Source: Isochrysis galbana
Lineage: Eukaryota; Haptophyta; Isochrysidales; Isochrysidaceae
Length of the DNA stretch: 64,000 bases
Assembly (NCBI GenBank): GCA_018136815.1
Contig: CM030935.1
Location: forward strand, 3,031,999-3,095,998
Reading direction: 5' to 3'
Part shown: one piece after another, positions 29,949 to 41,880 of the stretch
Layout of the letters: each line of letters begins with the position of its first letter
How positions within the stretch are numbered: position 1 is the stretch's first letter
Position numbers and translations under genes: made by a program
The notes under the pieces: model-generated
What the model was told of the DNA's origin: nothing
What the model saw: the letters and a program-made list of their open reading frames with translations, nothing else
Database searches by the model: none

Positions 29949-30350
29949 AACTAACTTTATAGTCAGTTGCCATGGAGCGCGCCGGCGCGCCTCCCCTCTC
30001 TTTCGGGCACCCCGCCGCGGGAGCCCTTCCAGAGCCAATGGAGCAGTCGCAGGCGAAGCGACGGGGAACGACTTCTTGGAAGCTCATCGGGAGGTCGCGT
30101 TCCGTCAATTATAATTATGGGACATCACTCAAATGGCAAATGGAGCCATCAAATGTCCATAGTCATTGATACAACAATATTCACATACTCACCCTATTGC
30201 CTATTGCCAACTTTTAATATCTATGGTGGACACATCGTGCGGCGCACTTTCAGACCTTTCAGAACGCGCCTTTCAGACCTTTCATATCTAAGGCAGAAGG
30301 CAGATAAGGCAGCCTTAAATCTCCATCTTCTTCGTCTTCTTTAGCTGGTC
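29949..30350 (+). mobile_element. Short LINE-derived element: 5' end joined to a different 3' module
   Basis: Starts AACTAACTTTATAGTCAGTT then ATGGAGCGCGCC, as in the LINE at 51773. After about 140 bp it switches to a module (from about 30090) that also occurs at 41658-41870 and, inverted, at 63100-63178. The module has the core GAGCCATCAAATGTCCATAG and a GTGGACACATCG segment. It has no coding capacity beyond a short proline-rich frame. Confidence 0.55.
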
Positions 30351-31506
30351 CTGGTTCTCGATGCCGAGTTCGAGTGAGGGCGAATCCTGCGAGGGGCGGG
30401 TCGGGATGGTCTGGGCGAGGTCTCCGGTCTCCGGTAGCCAGGGTAGCCGCATGCGCGCGCTGTGGGGAGCTCGGTGGCCTGCGCGGGCAACGTCGCCAGA
30501 GGGTCAAGGGGTGGTCGGACTGTCGGCAGCCCGACACGGCGCTGCATCGGGCGGGAATCAAATGCCAAATGTAGCTTAGATATCAGGGAACCGATCCCCC
30601 CGCGGGCGCGACCGCAAATTCCTTACGGGTAGGCAGCGTGAGCGCGCGTGACGGAGGGGGAGAGAGGGGCAATCGCACCGAAGATTTTCGTGGCGGTGGC
30701 GGCAGGTGGACCCCCTTGGAGTTTTTTTTTGAGCATCGCGCCACGGTCAAAAAATGCAGCCCAACCCTTACTATTAGTCAAAAAGCCCCTGTTTGACCGC
30801 CCTACGGTCATACCCATACCCATAACCCGATATGTCCCAAATTAAGCCAAAATTCAAGGACGTACTTGAAATGTATGACGCCGTAGCGAGAGAGGTCTGT
30901 TGTTGGCCCGAACCCAAGCCGCCAAACCGTAAGCATGTACGGCCGTAAGAGCACGACGTCGAGCGCGTTGCTCTTGTCGTTTGTTGCTCGGCGCCGAGTC
31001 TCGATCCACGCCTAGTGCGCACTCACACGCGCAAACCGCGTTCCGTGTCCCGCGCTCGCGCCACCAGTGTGAGGCGGTGGGCTGTATGCCCAAGACAAGC
31101 GCACGAGCTCGCGCGCACAAGCTAGACCCTCCGCAGCCTTACATGCGGCGAGGATATGCGCGACGGCGAACGCGAGCTGAATCATGCTGACCACACGCGT
31201 GTCAAAGGCAAATGTGAATGATTACAACCTGCATGCCCTCATCAATAGTTATCGAGCCTCCGAGCGCTGCGATATAAAGATCATGATGACTGTTAGAAAT
31301 ATCCAGCGATTCTAAACCTACATCTTGATCATCATCGCGATGTCAGTGCGCATAATCACGCCGCCTCTCCGCAGCCTTGGCGCAGTGTTGAGTTGCAGGT
31401 CGCAACTAAGTTGCAGAACCCATGACGCATTAATGACGCATGAGCTGAGAGGCAGATCACAAGTCACGGGAGCATCGAAACACGAATGTGGTCAACTCTA
31501 AGTGAA
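30351..31506. other. Intergenic, nothing recognised
   Basis: GC-rich at 30370-30560, then mixed sequence with no convincing frame. Confidence 0.45.
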
Positions 31507-31883
31507 TCACTGACTTGGGCTCGAGCCATTCGCATCGGCTTTCGCCGCACTGCCTACTGATTGTGGAGCCTGTATCCCCGCTGCTGCAGCTGCCCGTTCA
31601 TCCTTTGCCCTTTGCGCAGCCTCTGCTTCTCTCCACTTTTGCCAATTGATCATGTGGTCCCGCTCAGCCGCACGGAATCTCGCCCACTGCATAGAGATGG
31701 GAGATGAAACTCGTGAGTCCAGCGGGGCTATGGATATAGCGCAAGCCAAAAGTACCGTATGCAGGGCAGCGCGCACACCTTTGGCTTGTCCCATTTCGGC
31801 CCAAACACCTTTGTGGTCTTATAGATGTTCTCGGCCAAGGTGGCCATGATTTTCATCTTTCCACCTCGCCCCTTTCCCGTCAT
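31507..31883 (-). CDS. Small basic two-exon protein, unknown
   Basis: Exon 1 is 31779-31883 and exon 2 is 31507-31686, with a 92 bp GT-AG intron in phase 0. The 94-residue product starts MTGKGRGGKMKIMATLAENI. It continues with KVFGPKWDKPK, then WARFRAAERDHMINWQKWREAEAA, a strongly helical, charged, Trp-rich segment, and an Ala/Ser tail. The composition and size resemble accessory subunits of mitochondrial complexes, but I recognise no family. The frame is open upstream to 32067 without an ATG, so the ATG at 31883 was chosen; an upstream exon is possible. Confidence 0.5.
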
Positions 31884-33598
31884 TACGCGGCAATAGTCTT
31901 GCCTCTCACCGTTCACCTGACTGCCTCCCGAGCAATGCTCGATGCGCGGCACGACGCGCGCCGCGAGCCGCGACACGAATTCTGTGCTAAGGAATGCAAA
32001 AAATATGTCACCAGTCCCACCAATAATGTTCGGTGTATAGTGATAGTCAAGGAACGCATCGTTTGTTCACACTACTATTTACCAAGAATCTGAAGATTCT
32101 GGCCACTACCACTCTACCACTACCGCTGGCTACAGCGCTACCGTATGGGGGACCCATCACACTCACGGCGTTGACTCACGCCATCACCTACATACCCGCA
32201 TCATACCCTAAACACCCCAATCCCTTTATTTACGCTACACGCTATCCCCTTCTCGGTGTTCTTGGTTCTTGGTGTTGGTGTTGGTGTTGCGGGTTGTGGT
32301 TGTGGGGTCGTGGCGGTAGCGCCGGGTGGTGGGCAGTAGGCCCAGACCCCAGACCCGCGTGCACTACGCACTTCAATGGGCTAGCAGGTATCATAGGGAG
32401 ACCGCAGCGCGGCCCATTGTGGCTTGAGGATGCGCGGTCCCCTTTGGCTTGAGGATGAGACCGCGGCGCGGCGCGGCGCGCATCCTATTACTTCATCACA
32501 CGTTAAAAGATACCAAAGGGGGCCACTAACCACTAACCACTGAACACTCAAGGCACACTAGCTAACAGTATCGTTTGCAAATCAAACGCACACACGGGGG
32601 GATTGCGTGGGAGACTCACACAAGCGAGAGATCACGGCTGCTCGACTCATGCGGCCCTCTCCCCCTCCTCATCTCACTATAATAACTATAAGTTCTACGG
32701 TGCACACCACCACGCAAAACCACCGCGCGACACTCCGATCAGACAGCGACGGACGACGATCAAAGGGCGATCTGTCGGCGATCGATCTCGTCTAGAACGG
32801 AATCGCACCATAACGCAAACGAGGGGCAATCTTGCAACGCAGGATTCGAAGAAGGAACCTATAATATATAAGACGAAAGAAGTGCGACGTGCCTAAGGGA
32901 GAGATACGAAGAGGTCGCAAAAATTAAATTTGATAGCCCCGAGCAGCAAGTAAAGAAACGTGGGGGAGATAGCAAATTGCAAATTAAACCTATTTGCGAG
33001 GCGCTCTGGAGGCAGAAAGGTGCTTGTGTTGGGTGTAGAGACTCAGAGCACGCGCACGCGCGCGCTCAGACGCGCGCGAAAGGGAGACAAATCTCTCTCG
33101 GCGGGGGTACCATGTTTAGCCCCAACCCATTGGGGCCCAGTGATAGATACCAACATTGTGTAGACGAAGGGTAACATCGCAAAGGGAACCACGCTCTCAT
33201 AAAGACCGATAGACGACGTTGCACGTTGCCACTCTCAGGCTTAGACTTAGATCTCGCACATCATCCAAGAAAACTCCTGTGCTTCTGTTTATTTAGTCCA
33301 ACCCCCCCCCCCCCCGGCCCGACCGCCCGACTACCCCCTATACCACCCCCTCCTTGCCCGTCAACAAACAGAAACGAGTGACGGCTCATATACCATATGG
33401 AGGAGGGGAGTAGGAGTTTAGAGGATTCTACCCTCTTCTACCCGACACGACGGACGGGTGGGTCGGTCCGGCCAGCGGGGGGGGGGGGGGGAGGGGGGGG
33501 GGAGGGGTTCCTGGCTCGCGCCCGGGGGGAAAGCATAATTTGCAATTGAGGGAGCAAATTGGAACAGCCCCGCCCGAAAGTCCCCCACCTCTCCATCC
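31884..33598. other. Intergenic with G/C runs
   Basis: No gene recognised. Contains C-runs (about 33301-33315) and a G-rich stretch at 33477-33506 about 95 bp before the antenna gene start, which could form G-quadruplexes. GT-rich repeats lie at about 32270-32295. Confidence 0.45.
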
Positions 33599-34505
33599 AT
33601 GCTCTCCGTCGCCCCCATTGCCCTTGGCTTCACTGCCCCTCTCGCGCCGGTGGTCCAGCCGGTGCGCGGCGCCGCAGTCAAGATGGAGACGGTCGACGAT
33701 CTCAAGGCCATCGCCAACAAGGCCAACCCCGTCATCGGATACTGGTGCGCACCAGCATCGATGCCCCGAGCGTCTGCGTCGGTGGTTTTGCTCGGTCCAA
33801 AGCTGTGTGTGGTGATCCATCCGGTTACGTTCGCTCCCTGTGCTCTGCAGGGACCCCACACCACTGGCCTCGATGGAATTCTGGGGCCAGAGCCAGGAGG
33901 CGACCATCGGCTTCCTCCGCCACTCTGAGATCAAGCACGGCCGCGTGGCAATGGCTGCATTTGTTGGATTCGTGCTCCAGTCAAATGGTGTCCACTTTCC
34001 GTGGGGCCTCTCGCTCGATGGCACCTCGTTCGCCGACATTGCTGCGGCTGGTGGCCCGGCTGCGCAGTGGGACGCCCTTCCCACCAACTCGAAGCTTCAG
34101 ATCCTCTTGGTCATTGGCTTCCTCGAGTTCTGGGGTGAGAACTCTTGGGCTCTCTCGCAGTCTGGCGAGAAGCACTACATGCGTGGTGGCAAGCCTGGCT
34201 TCTACCCGTCGCTGAAGAAGGGTGGCATCCCACACCCAGTTCCATTCGACCTCTTTGACCCCTTCGGCTTCTCCAAGAACGCCTCGCCCGAGAAGAAGGC
34301 GGATGGCCTGATCAAGGAGATCAACAACGGTCGTGCAGCCATGTTGGGCATCATGGGATTTGTCGCAGCATCGAAGGTCCCCGGCTCTGTCCCGGCGCTT
34401 AACGGCATCATCACCCCCTACTCGGGTGAGGTGATGGCCCCTTTCTCCGGCAGCGACAGCGCCCTCCCCTTCGTGAAGGAGATGCTAGCCGCGGCTCCGT
34501 TCTAA
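33599..34505 (+). CDS. Chlorophyll a/c-binding light-harvesting protein (LHC/FCP family)
   Basis: Exons 33599-33744 and 33851-34505 (106 bp GT-AG intron, phase 2, splitting a Trp codon in IGYWDPTPLA) give 266 residues. A short N-terminal targeting region (MLSVAPIALGFTAPLAP) precedes the mature protein. Helix 1 holds SEIKHGRVAMAAFVGF, with the Glu and Arg that bind chlorophyll and pair with helix 3. Helix 2 is around LQILLVIGFLEFWGE. Helix 3 is KEINNGRAAMLGIMGF. The protein sits in the thylakoid membrane and funnels light to the photosystems, binding chlorophyll a/c and probably fucoxanthin. The intron position and the short leader fit a nuclear gene of an alga with a red-derived plastid. It stands alone, with LINE debris on its right. 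Confidence 0.93.
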
Positions 34506-34916
34506 GCTTGCTTCCGCCATGGAGACTTATTGTGTTCCCTAGGCACACTTCCTTGGACTTGCACTCTCCTTGCAAACGACCCTCCGTGGGGCGAAGCCAC
34601 AACCGAAAGCAGGGCTGGCGCTGAAATTCGACGAGAGCATGCTTTCACTTCAAACATTTCATGTTTACCGACGCACAAGCGTTGAACTCGAAAGCTAGTC
34701 TCGAGGTATCTTTTTTGGCTCGTATAGTCGCCTGACTATGAGGGGCTAATATATTCTTGCCTGTTATGATGCATAATACGTGCTGCTGTGTGAGATCAGG
34801 AAAAGGGAACGCGCGCTCTTATTATTTGCACATCATCATGGATGTTTCCCATCCCATCTGACATCCGCTAGACCATTTGAGATGCAGACGCGATTTGCCA
34901 CGACAAAGAGTAAAGA
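34506..34916. other. 3' flank of the antenna gene
   Basis: No gene seen; AT-richer than the coding region. Confidence 0.4.
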
Positions 34917-35180
34917 AAAAAAACCTTTTAATGTTCTCGCCTCGCGCGCGGCCATGGATTAGCTACTGTAGCCACGCCCACTTCCCTTCCTCTCCCTCGC
35001 TTCCCGCCTTGCGGCAACTCCCCTCGTGCACTACTTGGGGCCCAGGTTGCGGGGGGGAGGGTAGGTTGGGCGGGGTGCACCGACCCCTAGTGCCTAGTGG
35101 AGATTCCCCGTCTTCCTCCTTCCTCCTGTGCCTCTAGACGGCCCGTTTCTTCTGTGTCGAGGCGCGGGTGATAGTGGGGA
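34917..35180 (-). mobile_element. LINE 3'-end fragment
   Basis: Begins AAAGAAAAAAAACCTTTTAA and then matches the LINE 3' untranslated region at 24784-25000 (CTCGCCTCGCGCG, CTACTGTAGCCACGCCCA, CGCCTTGCGGC, GGGCCCAGGTTGCGGGGG) up to about 35145. A strongly 5'-truncated copy without coding sequence. Confidence 0.75.
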
Positions 35181-35619
35181 TGGGGATTCTGCCTTCATCA
35201 AGAAGAGAACTTCTGCTGTCGCCCTCTCTTTCCTCGCCCATCCCCGTGAGGCCCGTGACTTTCTCCACCCCCGTGACTTTCGAAGAACTTTCTCCTTTCT
35301 CCCCCCCCCTCACCTAAAGCTCAAGCCTCAATCAACAATAAAAAACATCGGAGTGCAAGTACCACACTGCTGCCATTAGCCCGGCGGTACTATCGCAACG
35401 GCGGCCAGCGCACTTGCCCGTACACCTTGACGCGCGTGTTGATGCCTCAGACACACACACATATATGCATCCCTTATACTACACTGAATATTAGTGCCGC
35501 TCCTGCTACTGCTACTGCCACTAGCCACTAGCCATGCACTAGCACGCCAAACTACAAACCACGACGAAACACATGACCGCATTAAGACCCAAGCAGCAAG
35601 CAATAGGGCTTGGTAAAGG
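35181..35619. other. Intergenic, nothing recognised
   Basis: Short CA/TA runs at about 35450-35465; no gene. Confidence 0.4.
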
Positions 35620-35755
35620 TTTCGCGCAACCTTTTACAAAACACAAAACATCGGGGGGTTTCAGCGGAAAAAAAGTTCGCGAAACATCGGGGGGTGGCGA
35701 ACGGCGCGAACGCGAAACATACAACATACGCAAAACATCGCGAAACAAGCATTCG
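35620..35755. repeat. GCGAAACATCGGGGGG repeat cluster
   Basis: AAACATCGGGGGGT occurs twice (about 35646 and 35681), with shorter GCGAAACAT and GCAAAACATCGCGAAAC forms around it. Arrangement resembles subterminal repeats of a small DNA transposon. Confidence 0.35.
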
Positions 35756-35867
35756 GCAATTGTCTGTTGTCTGTTGCCATACATATAACCAATTTATGCG
35801 TGCGAACATTTCCTCTCGTCGCAAGAATGCAATAACGTCATCATCATGTAGCATGACTGCCCCCCCC

Positions 35868-35871
<4 letters not shown>

Positions 35872-35903
<32 letters not shown>

Positions 35904-35912
35904 CCCCCCCCC
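35872..35912. repeat. (TC)n microsatellite followed by a C-run
   Basis: Simple repeat visible directly. Confidence 0.85.
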
Positions 35913-36119
35913 AACATCCGGCCTCATGGACCACGTGCAAGCGGCTCTCCTTTTGAGGTACAATTACCGTGACGTGTGACTTGTATGTAAGGTTTATGAT
36001 TCGTTTACTATGTTGCTTGTACTAGCGCCTCCATGACTTTGTGTTTTGCATTCTTCTTTCGGTTGCGATTCAGTTTAATCTCGGGAGAGGCTGAAAAACG
36101 CGTATCGTCGTAGCAGTTA

Positions 36120-36305
36120 GGGGCTCAACCTCCGCACAAGCAACTACTCACTTGAAAATGTAAACTGCCGGTTGAAGAGGGCAGCCCTTGTCATAGCTGA
36201 TCGCGGTAAAACCTCCGCACTAGCAAGTGCTTACCTGGGAAGTCAACGGCTGGTGGAAATGGGCAGGGTGGCTTGTTGCAGTAGCAAGACTTCTCGTAGC
36301 AAGAC
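36120..36305. repeat. Imperfect tandem repeats downstream of RAD51C
   Basis: Two imperfect copies of a unit of about 78 bp beginning CCTCCGCAC (36130 and 36209), followed by two copies of TAGCAAGACTTCTC (36281 and 36297). Confidence 0.5.
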
Positions 36306-36334
36306 TTCTCACACCGTGCTATTGAATGTCTTCA

Positions 36335-37617
36335 TCACACAGCGTGCGACGATCGGCCAACGCACTGGCGCTTTTGCGAAAGACCGTCCAAGTGAGCCGA
36401 ATCCTCCGAACTTTCATGCGAGAGGACGGAATTGGAAGATAATGCGCGCAATCCTTCCTGCACCACTTGATACGCGGCGATTCCAGGCGGCCCACCCTTG
36501 TAAAGCCTCGCCATGCGCACGCGCTGCCGCCATTCAAGCATCATCTTTACTTGACAGATATGTGCCCAAGATTCGCCAAGTGCAGGAGCAATGAAGGAGT
36601 CATTTGTGGCATCGTTCACTCGTGTTGTGACCTGTCACGTCACATAGAGCAACCGTTGCGTGAGTATTCCGGGCAAAAGTCCTGCCAATTCCGGCGATGT
36701 ATCCCGACAGGAGCGACTGCCGGGACGCCGGCGCGTTGCTAGTGGAAGCATCCCTCATAGCCTGTCACGCGCACCTGGTTGATGAGGACAGCCGCTGCGC
36801 GTTCGATGCGGGCGAATTCAAGTAGACCTTGACTCACACTCCCGAGCATTTGTAATCTGCGCGTGAAGGAAAGCTGCTCGTGACGAAAGTGGAAAGCAAT
36901 TGAGTCGATGACGACGAGCCGTATCCGCGAGCTGCGACCGGCAGCAAAATTGCGTAGTCCCTTCACCACGGCCAGCATCTCAGCTACATCATGGCAGCGA
37001 AAGACATGTATGCCACACAAGATGCTTTCAGAAGTGAACCCGTGTAGGGCCTCCTCACGCTGCGCCCGCTCGCTTGGCTTGCATGCCGGAAGCCGCCCCC
37101 ACAAGGATGTAATCAGAGCTTCCGCCATCTGCCGCGTTCGCTGCGCAGAAAATGAGCCCTCGGTGTCAATATAGACGGTCTCCCCACTGCATCCCCCGAG
37201 CGCATGTGGAATGGCTGCATTCACGGAGAGTTGCATGCCCATCTGCGTCTTGCCCACACCAGGGACGCCAGCCACTTCTGTAAGCTGGCAGGGGCGTATC
37301 CCGCCCCCCAGAAGCGCGTCGAGCTCCTGCACCTGCGTGATTATTCGAAAGCTCGCACGCTCCTCCTCGAGCATTGCGAGCCCTGTCTTCGCAGAGCTGC
37401 GCAGGTACTTGCTGGCGAGGTCATCTGTGCAGTTACCTCCGGTGCGGACGTTTGCGAGTAGTTTAGTAGCCTCTCCCTCTGTTACGCCCAGTTTGCCAGC
37501 TAGCGAGAGCGGCAGCACTCCATCCAGGTCGCTTGTTCGACAATAGCCTAGCCCTGCCAGACGCAGGACAATCGATCTAGGCAGCGGCAGCGCGGCAAGG
37601 TCGAGACTGAGCTCCAT
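36335..37617 (-). CDS. RAD51C: RAD51C, recombination repair ATPase
   Basis: Exon 1 is 36775-37617 and exon 2 is 36335-36631, with a 143 bp GT-AG intron in phase 0 inside the conserved INQ-x-TTR loop. The 379-residue product has the length of animal RAD51C (376). An N-terminal helix-hairpin domain is followed by LDALLGGGI, Walker A GVPGVGKT at 117-124, VYIDTEGSF, Walker B LVVID at 234-238 with the RAD51C-like SIAFHFRH, and the C-terminal PALGESWAH and ARLYKG. It works in the BCDX2 and CX3 complexes to load RAD51 and to process Holliday junctions in homologous repair. It is divergent from DRC7 with 526 bp between starts. The last 25 residues after the usual end are unlike the family and may hide another splice. 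Confidence 0.9.
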
Positions 37618-38143
37618 GGCGAGGTAGTTGCGACACCCGCTGCTCGCCTCGAATACCGGTGCAGCCCGCTCTCAGAGCGTCCCGCTCCCCGTTGCCGGGT
37701 GGGCTAGGTTTGGGTGGAGAGAGAGGAGAGAGAGAAAGAGGAGAGAGAGTGAGGGAGAGAGCGAGAGAGACGGAGCTGAAGGGACGAGGGAAGAGCGCGC
37801 GAAAAGCGAAAACAAAAAAATCCTCCTCGCCAATAATACACAGGAAGGGGACGGGGGACTTGATACCAGACGGGGGGGGCTTTATAAAAAATTGGTGGCG
37901 TGCGGAGAGCGAGCGTGAAGATACCGGTAGGGGAGCCGCGTGCGATACGCGGTTACAGTTCGCCATTACCCGCGCGCCGCTCTCCGCTCGCCACCCAAAC
38001 GGGCGAGGGCAGAGGAGAGGCGGGCAAGAAAGAGGTAGAGCTCTAGAGAAGAGAGAGAGAGAACAGGAGAGAAGAGGAGAAAAAGGGGCGAGAGGGAGAG
38101 AGGGAGAGCGGGAGGAGAGGGCGGGGCCCCCAGAGCTGCCCGC
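37618..38143. promoter_or_regulatory. Divergent promoter region between RAD51C and DRC7, GA-rich
   Basis: 526 bp between two outward-facing start codons. Purine (GA) tracts on the plus strand at about 37717-37780 and 38040-38120. No clear TATA box in either direction. Confidence 0.5.
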
Positions 38144-41100
38144 ATGGCTGTCTCGTACGACGAGGCGTCGTACACGCCCAATGCGAAGCTGCAACGTATC
38201 GCACAGCTCGACTTGTGGGAACTCCCCGACTCGTACCGCACCAACACCAAGAAGGAGGAGCGCATGCTCGAGTGAGACGCAACCCGCTCACGCCCACAGC
38301 GCCTCGTTCTGCGCTCGCAGCAGATCCCCCTCCCATCGCGCGGCCTGCTCCTGTTGCTTGCAGGTACGTCGACAAGTTTGTCCGCCAGTTTTCAGACCTC
38401 CACCCCGAAAGACGCCCTCTGCTGCTGACTCCGCGCAACGAGTGCGGCCGCCGCAAGTTCATCTGCACGACATTACGGCCAACGCAGGTGCCTCTCTCTG
38501 CTGGCCGTGCTCGATATGCTGCCTCCTAGGGTTGAAGCCCTTCTGTGTATCGCATCTTTTGACTGGCGACACTACGCACCGCCACGGCTGTTGCGCAGGT
38601 GCCGTACACTGAGCTCTACGATCTCGATACATGTGCAAAGTTTGTGTCCGAATACATCACATATGAGCCTCTGGATCTGCAGGTGAGAAGCGACTTGGAG
38701 ATCCAACCTATGGCAATCGCTCGTCTTCTTGTAGTCTGTTACCTCTGGGATTGGGCACGAGCCGTTGTGCTTGAGAGACACCCAGCTAGCAGTGAAGCCG
38801 AGCCTGAAGCTCTTGGATGCCAGTTAACAAGTCTGCTTTGCTTCGCCATTGTTCGCAGGCTTCTCTCCCGTCGCACGTGCCGTCCCCCGATGCTGTGATG
38901 GGCTGGCAAGCTGGCGACTGCTTTGACTGCGCCCAACTCCTGTGCTCTCTGCTGCTTGGAGTGGGATACGACGCATACGTTGTCTCTGGATACGCTCCAA
39001 AAGCGGTGACATTGGTTGACCAGACATCGGATACAATGAGCACCATGCTACCGCCGCCACCGGAACCACTAGCCCCAGAGCCAGAACCCAAAAAATACGC
39101 TGTGCGTCCTCGCAAAGTACTCGAATCGAGCTTCCTCAAGAAGAAAGAGGTATGTTTATGTTCCTCATTCCTGAAGGAGTGCCCCGTCTCCTTCTTGTGC
39201 CCACGTGGAGTAGGACGCACAGATAGTCCATTCTCCTCCCAAGGTGTGGACCGATGCCGGGGATTTAGGGCGTGCACATAAACCTTTGGTCCAATCGTAG
39301 TCATTTTACCCCATCTGTCTCGTAGGAGCAGCGGCGCGGGGAGGAAGAGCCCTGCGCGCAAAAGATGGAAGAGCCGGTGGTGGACGATGGCAGCAAGGCG
39401 GTTGAGGAGGACGAGCTCATGGATGAACTTCATGGCAAGCGGGTGCACGCATGGGTTATGGTGCTCGCTGGGAAGCGAATGCTGGAGCACACAGTATTCG
39501 TCGAACCAACCACCGGGAAATGCTACAAGCTCGACGCCTCTCCATATTTTGCGATTGAGTCGCTGTGGAATGCATCGAATTACTGGGTCAACATGCAGGG
39601 TCCCCTGCCACCATCCAAGCTCTCATACGACTTGTATTCATCCTCAAAATGGGAGTACTTGCTTTCGGATTCGACTGCCGATGCGGCCGGTGCTGCCGAT
39701 GGCGAAGACGATCCGATCGTCGCGAATGCGATGGCAGCAGCAAAGGCAGCAAAGGCTCAGGCGAACCAATCAAAGGAACCGAGTGGCGGGACTGTGGAGG
39801 GCGATGCGGGTGGCGCAATTCTGAAAACTGAGATGGAGATGCCCCCCAGTTGGGTTGCAAAGCTCATCATGGATCGCGAACGCTTTCAGGCACGGTGCCC
39901 ATCGGGACGTCGGGAGACCATTTTTCGTAAGGCGCGTCATGAGCAGTACTCGCCGTACGCTCGAGAAGATGGATTGATAGAGCGGATCACCATCTATGCC
40001 GACGTGGATATGCTAGTGGAGCATGAGTTGCGCGAGACATTCGCGAATCGAAAGGACAAGCTGGCCTCACGCATTGTGCACTATGCCGAGAAGAAGACGA
40101 TCGAGAAGTTCGATCCCGGCCGCTCGCGAGCTCTTAAGGAACTTATCACGGTCGACGACGTCCGCCGCGAGTTCCATTTTTATGACTCTGCTCGGCTTGA
40201 CGGCCTCAAATCGCGGGTGGAGATCTTCCGCGTCAAGACAACTCTTACCTACTCAGGAGAACGGGATACGTTGTTGATGCGCACTGTCTCATACGCCGAG
40301 CCTTCTGAGGACTCCGAGTCTACTGACCCTGTCATCCGCAAGATGACGGAACGTTTCCACCGTACGCCCGAACTCGACGCCGAGCTCGACATCGCGAAGC
40401 GCACCTACGATGTCGCAAATGGCGTCATCAAAGTCCGCTACCACTACGGGCGCGATCGGGTCACCGCGTCCTCCAGAACGTACTCCAAAGCGGGACACAA
40501 TGTCGTACAAGTCGATCCGTTTGCGAAGCCGCCGAGCGACGCAACCCTGCTAGAGGAGTACGGCCAGCTGCAGCTCGCCGAACGCGAATGCCTCAATCTG
40601 ATGCGTGAGGCTGATCGGCAAGCGAAGGAGTTATTACAACGACGCGAGGATGAGGAGAAGATTGTTGCTGATGCCGTAGCTGAAGACCAGCGCATCTTTG
40701 GAGATGGGACCTTCACCCTGCCGCCTTATCTCAATGTGTCAGTCTATGATACCGAGCGGAGCCGGCTTGCGCTGAAGTCCGACAAGTCGGACGAGGTGTC
40801 GGACGTACCTCAAGACTACCTAACGCCATTTCTGCCGCGCTCGCTCACAGCCAACGCAAAACCTCTCGACCGCCAGGAGGCGCTCAAGGCACGCGACGAG
40901 TGCTTACACGCCCTCAAAGATCGGCTGGTCGAGCGCGCCACCATTGTCCAGTCGCGGCTCGATGAGGAGAACGCTGCCCTTTCGAAACGTCAGGCGACAT
41001 TCCAGCGCAACCGGGATCACATGGAAGCGAGCGACGAGGCAGAGTACGAGCAATATTGCCAAGAAGCCATGTTCCGGATACAAATCTTGGAGCAACGTCT

Positions 41101-41191
41101 CGATCGACACACCGAACTCTCCCTTCATAAGTATGCGGAGATGGATGCCCGACTTCGAGCCGATCCACGACTTGCGGCGCTTGCTCGCTAG
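38144..41191 (+). CDS. DRC7: Dynein regulatory complex subunit 7 (CCDC135/lobo/FAP50), five exons
   Basis: Exons 38144-38271, 38364-38487, 38599-38682, 38859-39149 and 39326-41191 join in phase to about 830 residues, near the 870 of the animal protein. Family landmarks run the full length: YTPNAKLQRIAQLDLWELP near the start, PRNECGRRKFICTTLRPT, a transglutaminase-like region with GDCFDCAQLLCSLLLGVGYDA, HAWVMVLAGKR, ESLWNASNYWVNMQ, WEYLL, a beta-rich WD-like middle with SRTYSK, and a C-terminal helical part with KARDECLHALKDRL and AMFRIQILEQRL. The protein is part of the nexin link between outer doublets of the axoneme and coordinates dyneins, so this alga makes motile flagella. It may lack the catalytic triad of true transglutaminases. 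Confidence 0.94.
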
Positions 41192-41478
41192 CCATGTGAC
41201 AATGTATGATGAGAGTCATTCCCCGAGTCGTGCTGTGTTATATGTAGACGGTCTAGCAAGGATAAGTATGACGTATTTCGTATCCTCGAGTACATGAACT
41301 CACGAGAAGTAAGGAATGAGGAGAGAACGGGGTTGAGGAGAGAAGGGGCAAGAGAAGAAAATATCTTGAAAAAAAACCTTCTACGTCCTGCGCGAGGCGC
41401 AATGTGCTTATGCTACTCCGTACTACGCGCACCACCGCTTACCTATTACCTATTACTACATTACTACTACCTATTATC
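41192..41478. other. DRC7 3' flank with a LINE tail remnant
   Basis: GAAAAAAAACCTTCTACG at about 41367 followed by CGCGAGGCGCA resembles the LINE 3' terminus. Short CTATTACTAC repeats at about 41440-41480. No gene. Confidence 0.35.
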
Positions 41479-41880
41479 ATCAACTAGTTTTATAAGCAGG
41501 AAGCCAAGGGGGGCCTCGCGCCCCTTTCTCTCCATCGCAGACATCCCTTGCCCCATGGGTGGGCCTGCATAACCAACCCCAGCCCCTGCCTTCTGGAAGG
41601 GGCCGAGCACTCGAGCGCACTCAACAACAGCTAGCAGTCCAAACTCTCAGGGGGAAGGTGTCGTTCCGTCAATCATGGGACATCGCTCAAATGGAGCCAT
41701 CAAATGTCCATAGTCATTCATACAACAATATTAACATACTTTAATCCTACGGTGGACACATCGCGCCGCGCGCGCTAATTCAGAACACGCCTTTCAGACG
41801 CCGTCACGGAACAGCCCGCCTGCAGCTAAGCAGCCTTTAACCTTTAAATCTTCTTCGTCTTTTTCTCCTTCTCCTCGCGC
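41479..41880 (+). mobile_element. Short LINE-derived element, second copy
   Basis: Begins AACTAGTTTTATAAG, then a proline-rich start with CCATGGGTGGGCC and CAACCCCAGCCCCTGCC, which matches the repeat copy near 58750 (minus). From about 41658 it joins the same 3' module as the copy at 30090 (TCGTTCCGTCAAT, core GAGCCATCAAATGTCCATAG at 41694, GTGGACACATCG, CTTCTTCGTCTT). Confidence 0.55.
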
